Shown: positions 11,198 through 22,115, counted from the stretch's first letter. The stretch: 64,000 bases of DNA from Tupaia tana (GCA_026018925.1 JAKSZU010000002.1:56077837-56141836); one strand, 5' to 3'. The notes: generated by a model from the letters alone, not told the origin. A program made the numbers and translations.

Positions 11198-11232
<35 letters not shown>
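11176..11232. repeat. GT microsatellite
   Basis: An impure TGTGTATGCG start followed by an uninterrupted GT run of about 17 units, directly after MITE-A copy 2. Confidence 0.92.
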
Positions 11233-11235
<3 letters not shown>

Positions 11236-11317
11236 CTGTTCTATTTCTCTGGAAACAGAAAAAGGAAAAGGAAAAAATAAAAGAAAACTACATGGGATTC
11301 TCTATGAAAAAAGTCTA

Positions 11318-11450
11318 GATTCTTAGATTCCACCCTAGAGTTAGTGAATCAGAATCTCTAGGGGAAAGATCTGTGTCATTTTAAAAAGCTCTTTCAGATA
11401 TTTCTGACACACATTTCTGGCTGAGCATCAGAAAGATACACTCTTATTTT
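11318..11450 (+). mobile_element. MER5-like hAT-Charlie fragment
   Basis: TTCCACCCTAGAGTTAGTGAATCAGAATCTCTAGGGG (11329 onward) corresponds to the conserved MER5A segment (CCCAGAGTTTCTGATTCAG). TCTGGCTGAGCATCAGAAAG may be the distal part. Confidence 0.6.
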
Positions 11451-11790
11451 ACCTTTACTTGACATTTTAAAGATTCTTAAATGCTTAAAATGTTATTTGT
11501 GTGCCTTTTTATTCCATGTTTCTGAATATTTTATATAAATAATAAATTTCCTTAAAGACAGGAGGCCAAATTATGCCTAACAAGAAAAGTGGGGCAGAGG
11601 AACACAGCGTGACTATGTGAATACTTCCAACTTTGGTCATATCCGTGTAACAGATGTCTCTTGTGTACTATGTCTGTATCCAGACCGGGGATATAGACAG
11701 AGATGAACAACGCAGACGAAGTCCCTGTCCACAGGAAGCTCACACTCTAGTGGGGTGGGGAGGACCTTCAAGAAAAGCCAATAGTATAAA
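11451..11790. other. Unclassified sequence
   Basis: No feature recognised. Confidence 0.4.
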
Positions 11791-11794
11791 ATAT

Positions 11795-12137
11795 GAGGAG
11801 ACTTCAAAAAGTTTGTGGAAAAAATAAAGTATGTTTATTTTGGTGCACAAAGCATCCAAACCTTAAAAAGTGGGCATTTAAAATAATACTAAAGTTCATA
11901 GGGTATATGCACTCCTTAGGAAAGATGTCCATGCTGCAATTCTGTCTCCCCCAAAATCCCTTGGGATTTTGGCCCGCACACAAACGCGCCTGACTGTTTT
12001 TCAAGTCACTGGGTCAGGAACTAAAACTGCAGCGTTGGCCATGGGGGAAGCAGTGCCTTAACCACCATGTCATCATCTGCTGGCTCAGGCAGTTTTTTCA
12101 TACTGTGCATTTTCCATGCACTTTTTTGAAGGCCTCA
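11795..12137. mobile_element. MITE-A copy 3, split by a SINE
   Basis: The left half (GAGGAGACTTCAAAAAGTTTGTGG, then TTTATTTTGGTGCACAAA) and the right half (TTTTTTCATACTGTGCATTTTCC, then CACTTTTTTGAAGGCCTC) are the two ends of one palindromic element. A minus-strand SINE lies between them. Confidence 0.82.
11880..12087 (-). mobile_element. SINE inside MITE-A copy 3
   Basis: TTCATAGGGTATATGCACTCC, CCATGCTGCAATTC, CAAACGCGCCTGACTG, CACTGGGTCAGGAAC and CCTTAACCACCATG, ending GCTGGCTC, follow the minus-strand SINE order. The T-tail boundary is blurred. Confidence 0.75.
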
Positions 12138-12595
12138 CTCCTTCTCCCCTATACTCCTACCTTCATAAAAACTGCTCCATAGGCAACACATTGGACTCTG
12201 GCCAGTAGACTAAAAAAGCAAAGCCAAACAATAGAACATGTACCAGTGGACTGTATAACTTGTATTTGGGGGTACAATCTAATTGAGAGCACTGAACCAA
12301 ACGTGGTAGCAGCCAGGGGTGATTAAGACAACTGCTCAAAGTAAAGTGTGCTGGAATCAGATTAATCAATTAGCTGTAGTCCAGTGTGAATGTCAAGGGA
12401 TGAACTTGGGCTCTTTGTAGCTCTTGAGCTATGCTCTTTCAACCAGTAGCTGATACGTATATGAGGTAGTCACATCTGCTTTGCAGTGAAAAAAAAATTG
12501 CTGCCAAGGCTGAGTCATTGTAGAAAAGGCAGTTGATAAATTATTTTTGTCTGTAAGAGGCAAGGCAAACTCCAGGAAAAGGGTGAGTCAAGTTT
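12138..12595. other. Unclassified sequence
   Basis: No gene or named repeat seen. Confidence 0.4.
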
Positions 12596-12610
12596 CTGGC
12601 TCATTTCTTT

Positions 12611-12804
12611 TTCTTTTCTTTTTAAAAGGAATTATTTATTTATTTTAAAAATCTATTTGCTTATTTATTTTTAATTTGACCAGAGAGAGACAGAAAGAAA
12701 AAAATAAGAAAAGTGAGAAAGCAAGCTGCCAGGTCTGGGACTTGAACTGTGGTTCGCCATGTGGGAGTCCAGGGCCTTAACCACCATGCCACCTACTGGC
12801 CCCT
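12611..12804 (-). mobile_element. Short-form tRNA-SINE
   Basis: TTTAATTTGACCAGAGAGAGAC, GTGAGAAAGCAAGCTGCCAGG, GGGACTTGAACTGTGG and CCACCATGCCACCTACTGGCC. Flanks CTGGCTCATTTCTTT (12596) and CTAGCTCATTTCTTT (12805) form the duplication. Confidence 0.92.
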
Positions 12805-12836
12805 CTAGCTCATTTCTTTATCCATTCATCACACAT

Positions 12837-12960
12837 CGAATAAACAGAGACTGTAACTGTATCTACCTCATGGATTTTTCGGAGGGACAAATATGAACAT
12901 AAATGCCTGGTAAATAATATGCTTTCAGTAAATGTTAACTGAAATCATCATTGGTATATT
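12837..12960 (+). repeat. MIR 3' part
   Basis: ACTGTATCTACCTCATGGATTTTT, ATAAATGCCTGGTAAATAAT and CAGTAAATGTTAACTG resemble the MIR 3' half (TACCTACCTCATAGGG to CAATAAATG). The preceding SINE may have separated it from its 5' part. Confidence 0.6.
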
Positions 12961-13560
12961 AGTCTCATCATTGAGCAGCCATTCCTTCCGAAGCTGGAGA
13001 AGACAATTGAGAAATGCCTCTGCAACAAGAAGCTTAACATCAAACAGGGGGAGGAACATCAATCAAATGAAGCATTATACGTGTTACGGTAGGAGGACCG
13101 GCTGAAGCTGGGGACAGATCACGGCTTGAAGAACTTGTTCAGGGCGTGCCTTGTTCTCTCTCGGGAGTAAGGATGGGAGGGAAAGTCAAGTGAGCTTTTA
13201 AAGAAGATTTTTCCAGTTTTGGCTTTTGCTATAACTACAAATATGAAAGGAAGTTTTGGGGAAAAAATCCCTGCCACCTGTGTGAAAAGTGGCATTGATA
13301 ACATTGATTATCAATGGTTTTGTGTAGGGTTTGCAGGGTCATTCTTGTTGATACTCGTAAAGGTCATATTAGATTTGATGTTTAGGTCTGTGCTAGAATT
13401 ACAGCTGGTTGTAAAGAGTGTACTATTTGGAGATAGGAGAGTCAGACAAATCTGGGCTGAAAGGACACTGGAAACCACACTCTCATTGCAGGTGAGAAAA
13501 GGAGCACAGAGTAAGCAAAAACATAAACCCAGGTTTGGTATCAATGAAACAAAGCCACAT
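12961..13560. other. Unclassified sequence
   Basis: A plus-strand open frame of 134 codons (13219-13623) covers part of this, but it runs into the Charlie-like repeat and shows no domain I recognise, so I do not call a gene. Confidence 0.4.
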
Positions 13561-13562
13561 CT

Positions 13563-13930
13563 GTTTGTTCTATACTGCCCAGTGATAGCCACTGGCCAAT
13601 TGTGGCTATTTGAATATAAATAAGTACAATTAAATCACATTATAAATTCAGTTCTGCAGGTGAATGAAAAGAAGTATTTATTTATTTAATTATAATTATC
13701 ATTAATTTGCTACAGAGCACATGCAGTCACCAGAGAGAGAGAGAGGGAGAAAACGAGAAAGCCAGCTGCCAGGTCTGGGACTTGAACTTCATGTGGAAGT
13801 CCAGCACCTCAACCACCAAACCACTTATTGGCCCAAATTAACTATATTTCAATGCTCAGTTTGACTAGTAGTTCCCTTGTCAAATGTCATATATATAGCA
13901 CGTTGTCATCTTCCTTAAATGTTCTATTGG
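13563..13930. mobile_element. hAT-Charlie-like fragment split by a SINE
   Basis: GTTCTATACTGCCCAGTGATAGCCACTGGCCAATTGTGGCTATTTGAATATAAAT starts at 13569. After the SINE come ATTTCAATGCTCAGT and AAATGTTCTATTGG. Both match the order of a mammalian Charlie family with CAATAGCCACATGTGGC palindromes, recalled from memory. Confidence 0.62.
13680..13834 (-). mobile_element. Short-form tRNA-SINE inside Charlie-like repeat
   Basis: ATTAATTTGCTACAGAGCACATG, GAGAAAGCCAGCTGCCAGG, GGGACTTGAAC and CACTTATTGGCCC. The head is internally deleted near the B box. I could not fix a duplication. Confidence 0.82.
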
Positions 13931-14423
13931 TTTGAACTGTGTTCATTTTATGCAGCGAGGGAGAAAAGTAACTTTCCATTGCTATTAAAAGCATTTCATA
14001 ATGAATAAAAAAAGAGCTTACTTAACATTATGACCAAAATTTTCAAATGCACTTCTAAAATTACCTACGGAATTGGTAGCCTATAGAGAAGTCTAACTCA
14101 GCATAGAAGTGTTCACAGTAACAACTGGGCAGGCGGCATCACAGAATGACAAATGCATCAAAGTTGCATGTGTAATTTTGGAAATGAGGGGTGAAAACTA
14201 TTTTAATGTTCCAATTGCCACATATTTGAGGAACAATTTAATGCAAATATCTACTATATAGATTATCAAAAAGAAAGAGAAGAAGGTAAATGAAATTTTG
14301 GTAGACCATATTGGAAGAGAAAATTCATAGAACAGAAAACAAAATTGGAGATAGAGGTTTTATTATTTTTTTAAAATGTTACAGAAATAAACTTTAAAAA
14401 GGCGACTTTACCTTACGTATGAT
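13931..14423. other. Unclassified AT-rich sequence
   Basis: No gene or named repeat. Confidence 0.4.

Positions 14424-14466
<43 letters not shown>
14424..14466. repeat. Poly-A run of about 43
   Basis: An uninterrupted A run with no recognisable retroelement body just upstream. Confidence 0.92.
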
Positions 14467-14467
<1 letters not shown>

Positions 14468-14693
14468 CAAAGTGTCCTCCCTTTTGGATAATAGTATTTC
14501 ACAGTATAAAATAGATAATAAAATAATAAAATATTAGATCTTAAAAGATGTGTTTTCGAAAAGAGTATGTCATGTGAAGGAAAATTATTTTTACACTTCT
14601 TAGGGAAGATGTTTTTTATATGGTGATTAAAAGCTAGGGGTGAGGGGTGGGACAATTTAACATTAAAACATATTTAAAAATAATACTGTTTTG

Positions 14694-14757
14694 AACAGGT
14701 GTCAGAGTGGTTAAGGTGCTGGCCAACCACAGTTTGAGTTCTGGACCCTCTTGCCAG
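14694..14757 (+). mobile_element. SINE head fragment
   Basis: CAGGTGTCAGAGTGGTTAAGGTGC and CCACAGTTTGAGTTCTGGACCC are an A-box and B-box region. The body of the element is missing. Confidence 0.65.
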
Positions 14758-14960
14758 GCAAAGACCTTTGTGGGATACAGAAATGATTTATTACCTATTC
14801 ATGATAATGTGTATAGTATTCTCAACTGGACTGGCCTGAGATATATTTCATGTTGAGTAAATTCTCTTTACAAGCTAAATGATGTATAGCAATCGAATAT
14901 TTAAAAATAATAATGATAATAATTACATTAAATTAAATTAAAAGTTTAAAGCAAAAACAA
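14758..14960. other. Unclassified sequence
   Basis: No feature recognised. Confidence 0.35.
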
Positions 14961-14964
14961 AAAA

Positions 14965-15148
14965 CAACTCTTACTGGGTGCATGTGCATGTCCAAAATCC
15001 AGAGGAGGATGGAGGAGAAGGGATTACAGCGTGGCCATGCTCCCCTGGGGGGCGGGGGAATGATTTCTTCCTTTCTCTCTCCCTGTCTCTCCAGTTCGTG
15101 CACACATCTTACAGCAAAAATCAATAAAAAAAAAAAAAAAAAAAAAGA
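14965..15148 (+). mobile_element. 5'-truncated tRNA-SINE
   Basis: It begins inside the body (TACTGGGTGCATGTGCATGTCC) and continues through GGAGGAGAAGGGATTACAG and CTCCCCTGGGGGG to TTACAGCAAAAATC and an A tail. The tRNA promoter half is absent. Confidence 0.85.
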
Positions 15149-15164
15149 AAAATTAACTTTCAGG

Positions 15165-15720
15165 AACTGGCTGGAGAAAGAACAGAGGGTTAAGGCAACA
15201 GGATCCCACGTGGCTGACTACATAGTTTGAGTTCCAGATCTGGCAACTAGAAAAACATGCAGGACAGGTGTGTGTGTATTATTAAAACCCAGAAAGGAGG
15301 GCCACCAGATGGTGTAGTGGTTATATTGCTGGATTCCCACATGGATGACCACAGTCTGAGTCTTGGACCTGGTGGCTTGAAACTCACACCAGGAATGTGT
15401 GCATGCATGCTCAAGATCTTGGGAGAAGGATGAAGGAGAAGGAATTGCAGCGTAACCATCTTTCCTGAGGGAAAATTTCTCGTGATTTCCCTCTCACTAT
15501 CTTTCTCTCTCTGGTGGGTGTATGCACCCTAAGACAAAAACCTCTAAAAAAAAAAAAATTCCTGAAAGGAGGGAGAAATGGAGAAGAAGGGATTATAAGT
15601 GTGACCGTTCCCCAGGAATGGTGTTTTCTCACTTTTCCTCTCTCTCTCTTTCTTTGTCTGTCTCTCTCCAGTGAGGGTACACATTTTCTGGAAAATAAAA
15701 CAAAATGAAAAACAAACACA
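15165..15720 (+). mobile_element. Old diverged SINE split by a younger SINE
   Basis: The head (GGTTAAGGCAACAGGATCCCACGTGGCTGAC, then TTTGAGTTCCAGATCTGGC) lies at 15165-15300. The body (GAAATGGAGAAGAAGGGATTATAAG, then TTCCCCAGGAATGG, then CTCTCTCCAGTGAGGG) resumes at about 15574-15720. The head resembles the copy at 61566-61830. Confidence 0.75.
15302..15563 (+). mobile_element. Long-form tRNA-SINE nested in an old SINE
   Basis: GCCACCAGATGGTGTAGTGG to CCCTAAGACAAAAACCTC plus an A tail. Flanks GAAAGGAGGG (15292-15301 and 15564-15573) are its duplication and lie within the older element. Confidence 0.88.
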
Positions 15721-15731
15721 CAAAAACATCT

Positions 15732-15900
15732 GGAGCCAGCAGGTGGCATAGTGGTTGAGGTGCTGGACTCTCACATGGTTGACCATGGTTTGAGTCTTGG
15801 ACCTGGAGGCTTGCTTTCTCACTTTTCCTCTCTCTCTCAGGTGAATGTGCATGCCCTATAGCAAATTGGATAATAATAATAAATAAAATTAAATACATAA
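15732..15900 (+). mobile_element. Short-form tRNA-SINE
   Basis: GGAGCCAGCAGGTGGCATAGTGG and GGTTTGAGTCTTGGACC join directly to GGCTTGCTTTCTCACTTTTCC and end CCCTATAGCAAATTGG with an AATA-rich tail. It is the one short form on the plus strand. Confidence 0.88.
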
Positions 15901-15990
15901 TTCTTAAACAATTTAAAAAATACTTCAGGAAACTGACTTTTGAAAAATGTGAATATTCTATTTTAAAGCTTATTTTTAGGCTTGAGAAGT

Positions 15991-16197
15991 CGGGGCCAGG
16001 GGGCAGAGTGGTAATGCAACTGGACCTACCTTGGAAGGTCCAAAGTTTGCATTCTGGGGCCTGCCTGTACCTGCGGGCACGTGTGTGATCCAGGGGGGGC
16101 TAAGTCTGAGGGTAGATTGTGGCACGAGGGCCTTTTGGAGGTGCTGCTCTCTTTCTCTCCCTTTTGTCTCTTTTGAGAGAAACAAATAAACCTTAAA
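15991..16197 (+). mobile_element. Second tRNA-derived SINE family
   Basis: GGGGCCAGGGGGCAGAGTGGTAATGCAACTGGACC begins at about 15991. Then come GGCACGAGGGCCTTTTGGAGGTGCTGC, TTTCTCTCCC and AAATAAACC. It has an A-box-like segment but differs from the main family in the body. The fragment at 52795-52935 shares its head. Confidence 0.72.
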
Positions 16198-16950
16198 ATA
16201 CTGGATAGCTAGCAAATATTTTTATTTGACTAAGTTTCTTTATATGTAAAAATATCCATGAATTGCACTTCTGTAGTTATTCCTTGGTCTTTCTGGTTAA
16301 TACAGTTCATTGTTGGAGGTCGCATAAGCCTTGGCCTTAACCATGTGGGCATGTTCCCATGTGCCATTTCACAGATGCTGAGGGAGTGACCATGGTCTCT
16401 CCTGAGCCAAGGGAAAGGTTTCCATTGGGAAATTCCTCTCCTATTGTCATATAGCATGTTTTTCCTTCAATTTAATTTTTCTATATATCTTTTGTTGTAA
16501 ATCTTTTGGGTTTTTATCTTATTAGTACCTTACATTTTTACTTTCTTACATATATTAATGATTAATTTTTTCCCAATATTTTCATAGCTTATATCCCTGT
16601 GAAGAGGTTCTCAAACGCCAGTCTACTAATTGATGCTGAAAGTGACAAAATGAGAAAAACAAGGACTCTGCAATGACCATAAATGTGTATGATATGGTAT
16701 AGACAATCCATTTGTAATCAGTACACTTGCATGATTTTATCAATTCCCAAGAACACTCTGCCAAACATCTCTTCATTTTACTCCTTGCTCACCAATGAAT
16801 TAAAACTTACTGGCAAATGCAATTCTGTTTTCAGACACCCAATGCAACAATTTTTGATACCAATTTACAACAGTGTTTACTGTAAAGTTTGTCAGGCTTA
16901 TTTTGCCATATAAATGCTGGCATTGAGTGAAAATCACTCTCTTGTCATTT
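16198..16950. other. Unclassified sequence
   Basis: No gene or named repeat seen. Confidence 0.4.
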
Positions 16951-17050
16951 ATCATGAGATAAATCTTGAGCATGCCTGGGGTCCATGCATGCTGGAGGAA
17001 GGACAGAGAGAGGCCAGGCCATGCGGAGGGCACAAGTCTGGGATGCAAGC
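16951..17050 (-). repeat. L2-like segment, paired with 18403-18480
   Basis: ATCATGAGATAAATCTTGAGCATGC, GCATGCTGGAGGAAGGACAGAG and AAGTCTGGGATG closely parallel 18403-18480. It may be a second antisense L2 piece or a separate unnamed repeat. Confidence 0.5.
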
Positions 17051-18160
17051 CAAGGTGGTTAGAAAGACAACTATTTACAGTTCAGCCAAATGCCAGCAGG
17101 GAAGACATTTTCTGGGAATATGCTCATCAACACAGAAAGAGCACTTTCTGTGCGATCCACCTAGAATCTAAGAGCCACAGCACAAAGAGCTGTGTTATGG
17201 CCTGAAGCAATGGCAGGGCCCTGGCCCCATTTAAGCAAGGGTCTTGGCCATATCTGACGGGAAAAGGTAGCCTTGTAAATAGGTATAGGCTCTGTAATTA
17301 TTAAGTAAGGTCTATACTAAACCGTATATACCTACTGGGAATGAAGGCTAGATTCTACTGCTGGACCTTGGGACTCCTGGCCCATTCAGTACTGGAAGTC
17401 CAGTCTCTCAAGCCAGTCTGACTTAGAAGACTTGAATTTTGACTTCCATTTTCAAAGCTGCTACAAGGACCGTGTCTTATGTGACCTTTTCATGTTCTGT
17501 CCTCCTTGTTCTCTTGTCCACATTTTGTTTTGTTCTGTCCTAATCACTGACTGATCCTCCAATTACATGTCTCTCCCCAAACTCTGACGGTGTATTTGCT
17601 CTGGGAATATCTCATCACCCTCTTACCTTCATTACTCAACTTCTCTCTAACTTGCTCTCAGCCCTGCACCCAGGTCTGCCTTTCAGGATGATCTCACACA
17701 GATTGCATCATGGCCATTCTTTTTTCTGCCCATCAGGGCATGACTATGAGCCTGCTCCTTGACTGCCCTGCCCAGTTTTTACTCCCTCTGAATCAGTTTC
17801 TCTGAACTTCCCAAAGATCTGCATCCATGAGGTCTAGGATTGGAGAAAACCCAAGAGTTCCTCTAGCTCATGATCCCACTATTCATCTGGATACACTGAG
17901 GGGATGGGGCTAGTTGCAGAGAATAGTCCTTGCTCCTCTGCAGTACCATGTACCTGTATGTGTGGACGCACGTGTGTGTGTCTGTATGTATGTGCATGCC
18001 AGTGTAAGCAGAGATGCACTTTAAGCACATTCTGGAAAGAATCTGTCCATATGGTGGTGCTTTTCTTGTTACCAAAGGAAATGATTTCAGTGGTAGAAAT
18101 TCTAGGCTGAGAGGAAGGGAAGGAGTCCTAACAGGCTACCAGGGGAGATATTTCAGCACA
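17051..18160. other. Unclassified sequence
   Basis: The 17480-17830 part is pyrimidine-rich and may contain an eroded L2 remnant. No coding frame is convincing. Confidence 0.4.
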
Positions 18161-18162
18161 TT

Positions 18163-18480
18163 TCCTGTCAGTCAACATTTACTGAGTGCATATTGTGTGC
18201 TGGACACTGATGTAAGCACTAAAGATAGAAGATAAATACAATACTTTAAGGGGCTCATTTCTAATGGGGGCAAGAGATACACACACAGATAATTACAAAG
18301 TGATAAATGCAGAGTTAAAGACATGTTTAGTAGTATAGAGGACAAGATCGTACTTGAGACAGAGTTGGGAGGTGGTGTTCAAGGAAGGTTCCCAGGGAGG
18401 TAATCATGAGATAAGTCTTAAACATGCACAGTGGGCCTTGCAGGCTGGAAGAAGGGCAGAGACCAAAAGTCTGGGATGTG
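18163..18480 (-). repeat. L2 3' fragment, antisense
   Basis: CAACATTTACTGAGTGCATATTGTGTGCTGG, then GGGGCTCATTTCTAATGGGGG, ACAGATAATTACAAAGTGATAAATGC, GGAAGGTTCCCAGGGAGG and ATAAGTCTTAAACATGC follow the reverse complement of the L2 3' end in order. Confidence 0.8.
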
Positions 18481-18485
18481 AGAGA

Positions 18486-18556
18486 CACCAAAGGTGTGTG
18501 TATGTGGGAGTATGAGAGAGACATGAGAGAGAGAGAGAGAAGGAGAGAGAGAGAAA
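18486..18556. repeat. GT then GA microsatellite
   Basis: A short GTGTGTGTATGTG run followed by a GAGAGAGA-rich tract. Confidence 0.75.
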
Positions 18557-18689
18557 TGAAAAACAATTGGAGTTTGGGGAAGCACTGAGTCAAGAAACTG
18601 GTAAACCTTGAAGCTAGAGGGCTGGAGAAGGATTTGCACAAGCCAAATTAAGACATGTAACACTGACAGCAAATAGAGTCCTGCTACTA

Positions 18690-18858
18690 TTTGCTAGGTA
18701 CCACGGGAGGGCCTTTACACTTAGAATATCATGGAATCATCACAACCCTGAGGGGTGGGCATTGTTATTGTCATCTGCTTACAGGTGGAGGCCCAGAGAG
18801 GTTACACAAGTGGCCCACGCTTATGATGCTGGCCTGGACCCAGGTCTAACCTGTAGTT
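18690..18858 (-). repeat. MIR fragment, antisense
   Basis: TTTACACTTAGAATATCATGG, CACAACCCTGAGGGGTGGGCATTG, CAGGTGGAGGCCCAGAGAGGTTACACAAGTGGCCC and GGACCCAGGTCTAACC follow MIR in reverse. Confidence 0.82.
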
Positions 18859-19757
18859 ATTACACAAATATCACTGTATCACTTAGTCATCTCTTTCCCT
18901 CTCATGTCAAGAACAGTCTGCTTCAGGATTACTTTGGGAGGCGGAGGAGCAGTAGGGACGCCAAGGAAGCTGGCGGAATCCTTTACCTATGGCTACATGG
19001 AAGACAGGATGTGCAGGAGGAGACCTACGCTGTAGCTCTGACTGGCTCTGGATGTACATGTGTCACCAAGGAAATACCTGCCTGGGTCTCAGCCCAGAGA
19101 GTCTTGTTTAATTGGGGCCTGGGCATCAGCGTTATAGAAGCCTCCAGGTGTTCCTGTTATGCAGGGATGTTGGAAAACATTGCTTTCAGCTGCTCATGCT
19201 GGGCTCAGAGACTGTCTCCTTATTCTATGCCCTATATCCAGCTCCCTTTCTCTGTTTCTCTCTATACTTTGTTCATCTCTTTCCTTTCTTACAGGATCCT
19301 GAATTTTGTGTTCGGGTGTACACCTCTTTAAGGTGACCTTGAGCCCACATTACTGTTACAGCTTATAACTTCAACAGCCATGTATGCCGTCTATGTAAAC
19401 CATCCATGTATGCAGGTACTAGACGGCACAGGGTGAAAAGGCTCGGAACTCCCAGGAGAGTAGATGGGGGAATACGCGTGACCTTGGACATGCTCGTTTT
19501 CTCTGTAAGCGACCGCCAAACTGGGGAATCAGGCAGAGGAGTGTGAGATAAGAATGCTTATACTAGTAAAAGGACACAGGCAGAGAGGACACCATGAATA
19601 CTCTCCAGAGCCCTACAGAAGTTTGTAGGCTACAGTGGCTTTGCTGTTACCAGATGCTCTTCTGATGGAGGGGCTACAAATGATTCCGACATCCCAACCG
19701 TTTTTTTCAGAAGGAAAAGAGGGATGATGAGAGACATGCATGAATCTTTCCCAGACA
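18859..19757. other. Unclassified sequence with a 189-codon frame
   Basis: The plus-strand frame 18762-19331 is the longest in the window. It starts inside the antisense MIR, has no recognisable domain and lacks any exon context. I treat it as chance. Confidence 0.4.
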
Positions 19758-19788
19758 GGGAAAAAAAAAAAAAAAAAAAAAAAAAAAA
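19758..19788. repeat. Poly-A run
   Basis: About 29 A then CAAAAAAAC. No retroelement body recognised upstream. Confidence 0.85.
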
Positions 19789-20015
19789 CAAAAAAACAAG
19801 AGGAAGACGAGGATGCTAATGGCAGAGAGAAACAGCAGAGAGCTGCTGATGAGGTAATGAACACCTGTAATCCACAGAACTTAAACTGGAACAGATGGTC
19901 CAGATCCAGCAAACCTGACCAGTTCTCACAGTCTCACTCATGCTGATCACTCCACAGCCACCTTCTTGCCCTCTCCACCCAGGGCACTGTTTCAAGATTT
20001 AAGTCAGATGATATT

Positions 20016-20016
<1 letters not shown>

Positions 20017-20052
<36 letters not shown>

Positions 20053-20065
20053 CGCATGTGCGCGG
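20017..20065. repeat. GT/GC alternating tract
   Basis: (GT)n runs into GTGCGTGCGCATGTGCGCG, an alternating purine-pyrimidine tract. Confidence 0.88.
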
Positions 20066-20379
20066 GAGATGTTTTGTGCCACTCCACGGTTAAGATGAAT
20101 TTCTTCTTTTGTTAAGTATGTTTTTTTGCTGCTTCTTGAACATACCAAGCAAACTCTTCACTTTGCCCTTGGTCTCCCCTTCCCACCCCCTCACCCCCCT
20201 GCCTGAAAGATATCCTCAGGTACCCCCACCACTCTGTCATGCCTTTATTCCAATCCCACTACCTCAGTGACGACTCTCCTGGACAGCTGCTTTAGCACTG
20301 GAGCCAACATTGTATCCCCCTATATTTATCCCATCACTCATCATCAATCTAACATGATACATGGCAGAATCTCACATCA

Positions 20380-20480
20380 CGAAGGCAAAACATTTTGCTC
20401 TTGCCTTTTATCCAGCACCTAGAATACAGACTGACACATAGTAGGCACTCAGTGCATTTTGTTTGAATGAATGCATGAAT
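20380..20480 (+). repeat. L2 3' end
   Basis: TTTATCCAGCACCTAGAATACAG and CACATAGTAGGCACTCAGTG, ending GTTTGAATGAATGCATGAAT, is the L2 terminus. The body may extend upstream to about 20220. Confidence 0.75.
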
Positions 20481-21575
20481 CTTGCTCTGCATTACGATCG
20501 CTAGAGTAGCTACCTGTCTGGCCCGGTACAGTGTAAACCTCTCAGAAGAGGAAGTCGGTGCATTTTCTCATACTACTTTAACAGTTAACATGTTTTGCTA
20601 TTGTTGAAGTGAATTGGGCATTAACTTGAAATCCTTTGGCTTCTCCTGAAGGAGCCAGTTTGTTTGTTAGGTTGTTGGCTGCTATGGAATGTGCTGTCCT
20701 TATTTTATGTTTTTGGCACTGACTTACTTCAGAATACAATTCAAGGAATTTATGGCAATTTAAAAGCCTTGCATAGTTCAAGAGGAGGTCAGTGTAGAAA
20801 ATTCCTTATTATAACATTTGCATAATCCAAGTCCTTAAAATCATTTCAGATTTTTTTCATGAATTAAGGCATGGGGACATGTTCCATATTGGGCTTTATG
20901 TCTTTCTGACCACTTCTTGGTTCTTTTAATTATAATCATTGCAAAAATGATAGTTATGGAGTGCCAAAAGTCTTGGTGTTTTTATGAAAAATTACTTTTG
21001 GAGAAAATATTATTCCTCAATATTTTGACTTCTCAATCTTATTCATTCAGAGAACACAATATAGTCTGCTGAGGAACTATTACCAAAGTATTCTTTTTCC
21101 TAAATGGATATGTGAGTATGGCAATATAATGCATTATAGCAATCTTATTTCAATGATATTCTGGATAATGGCACTATCTGAAGTAGAAACCTGAGAAATA
21201 TATCCTCTTGAATAGGTTATCTGGAAAAGAACTTTTCTCCTGTAACGAAAACAAGTCTCATTTTTCTTTTTTCTTTCTAACAGATTATCCCATTTACAGT
21301 TTGAAAGTACAATAGTAAAACAATATGCTGACTTTAACTTCATGGATACTAGGAAATAACCATTGCATATGAGAAAGTCATTTTTAATTTAAGTGATAAG
21401 AGATATGCACACCTATGGATGTCCTGCTGCTAGTGTGCCAAAAACTGGGTTTTGGCTTTGTTACTCCACAAATATCTGCTAAATTGAAATGGTGAATATA
21501 AACTGGCCATACAGAAGAATAAAACACAAACAGTGGCAGAAACTAAAAAATTTTCTTCATGGCATTCAAAATCCT
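20481..21575. other. 1.1 kb without recognised repeat
   Basis: AT-rich with no named repeat and no convincing coding frame. Confidence 0.4.
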
Positions 21576-21590
21576 TGAGTTGCATCTTTT

Positions 21591-21761
21591 CATTTTTTTT
21601 AAAAAAAGAATTTTTAATTTTAATTGTATTTATTAATTTTAAAAGAAAGAGACATAGAAAGAGAGAGAAAGTGAGGAAGCAAGCCACCAGGTCCAGGACT
21701 TGAACCATGGTCAGTCATGTGGGCGTGTCAGCATCTTAACCACCACCCTACTCGCTGCTCC
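21591..21761 (-). mobile_element. Short-form tRNA-SINE
   Basis: AAGAAAGAGACATAGAAAGAG, GTGAGGAAGCAAGCCACCAGG, GGACTTGAACCATGG and ACTCGCTGCTCC. Flanks TGAGTTGCATCTTTT (21576) and TGAGTTTCATCTTTT (21762) are the duplication. Confidence 0.92.
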
Positions 21762-22115
21762 TGAGTTTCATCTTTTCTGTAGTTGGAGTAGACACTCTGT
21801 GGAAAGGGGATGTGCTCTTTCGTAAGTCCCATTGTCTCAACTGCTAACACATCAAAGATTAGTGGCACATCACCTTCCCCTCCCCTTAGACCCCTTTCTT
21901 TGACTGCTTTTCTTATTACATTCTTTTATTTCTCCTTATTGAATAGTTACTCTAAGCTATGACAGGTTCTCGGTGCTGGGAACAAGACAGAGTCACTGAT
22001 TTCACAAAGTGAGGGCTATATTGTCTTCATCCAGTGAACTGAATTTAACTGAAAAAAATTCTGATCATAAAATGGCTTTTTGGGTTTTTTTGTTCTCTAA
22101 AAATCATGACTGGTA

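Noticed and set aside
13219-13623. 134-codon plus-strand open frame with a hydrophobic patch
   Set aside because: It runs into a Charlie-like repeat, has an overlapping antisense frame and no domain that I recognise.
18762-19331. 189-codon plus-strand open frame
   Set aside because: It begins inside an antisense MIR, has no recognisable domain, and no exon context; likely chance.
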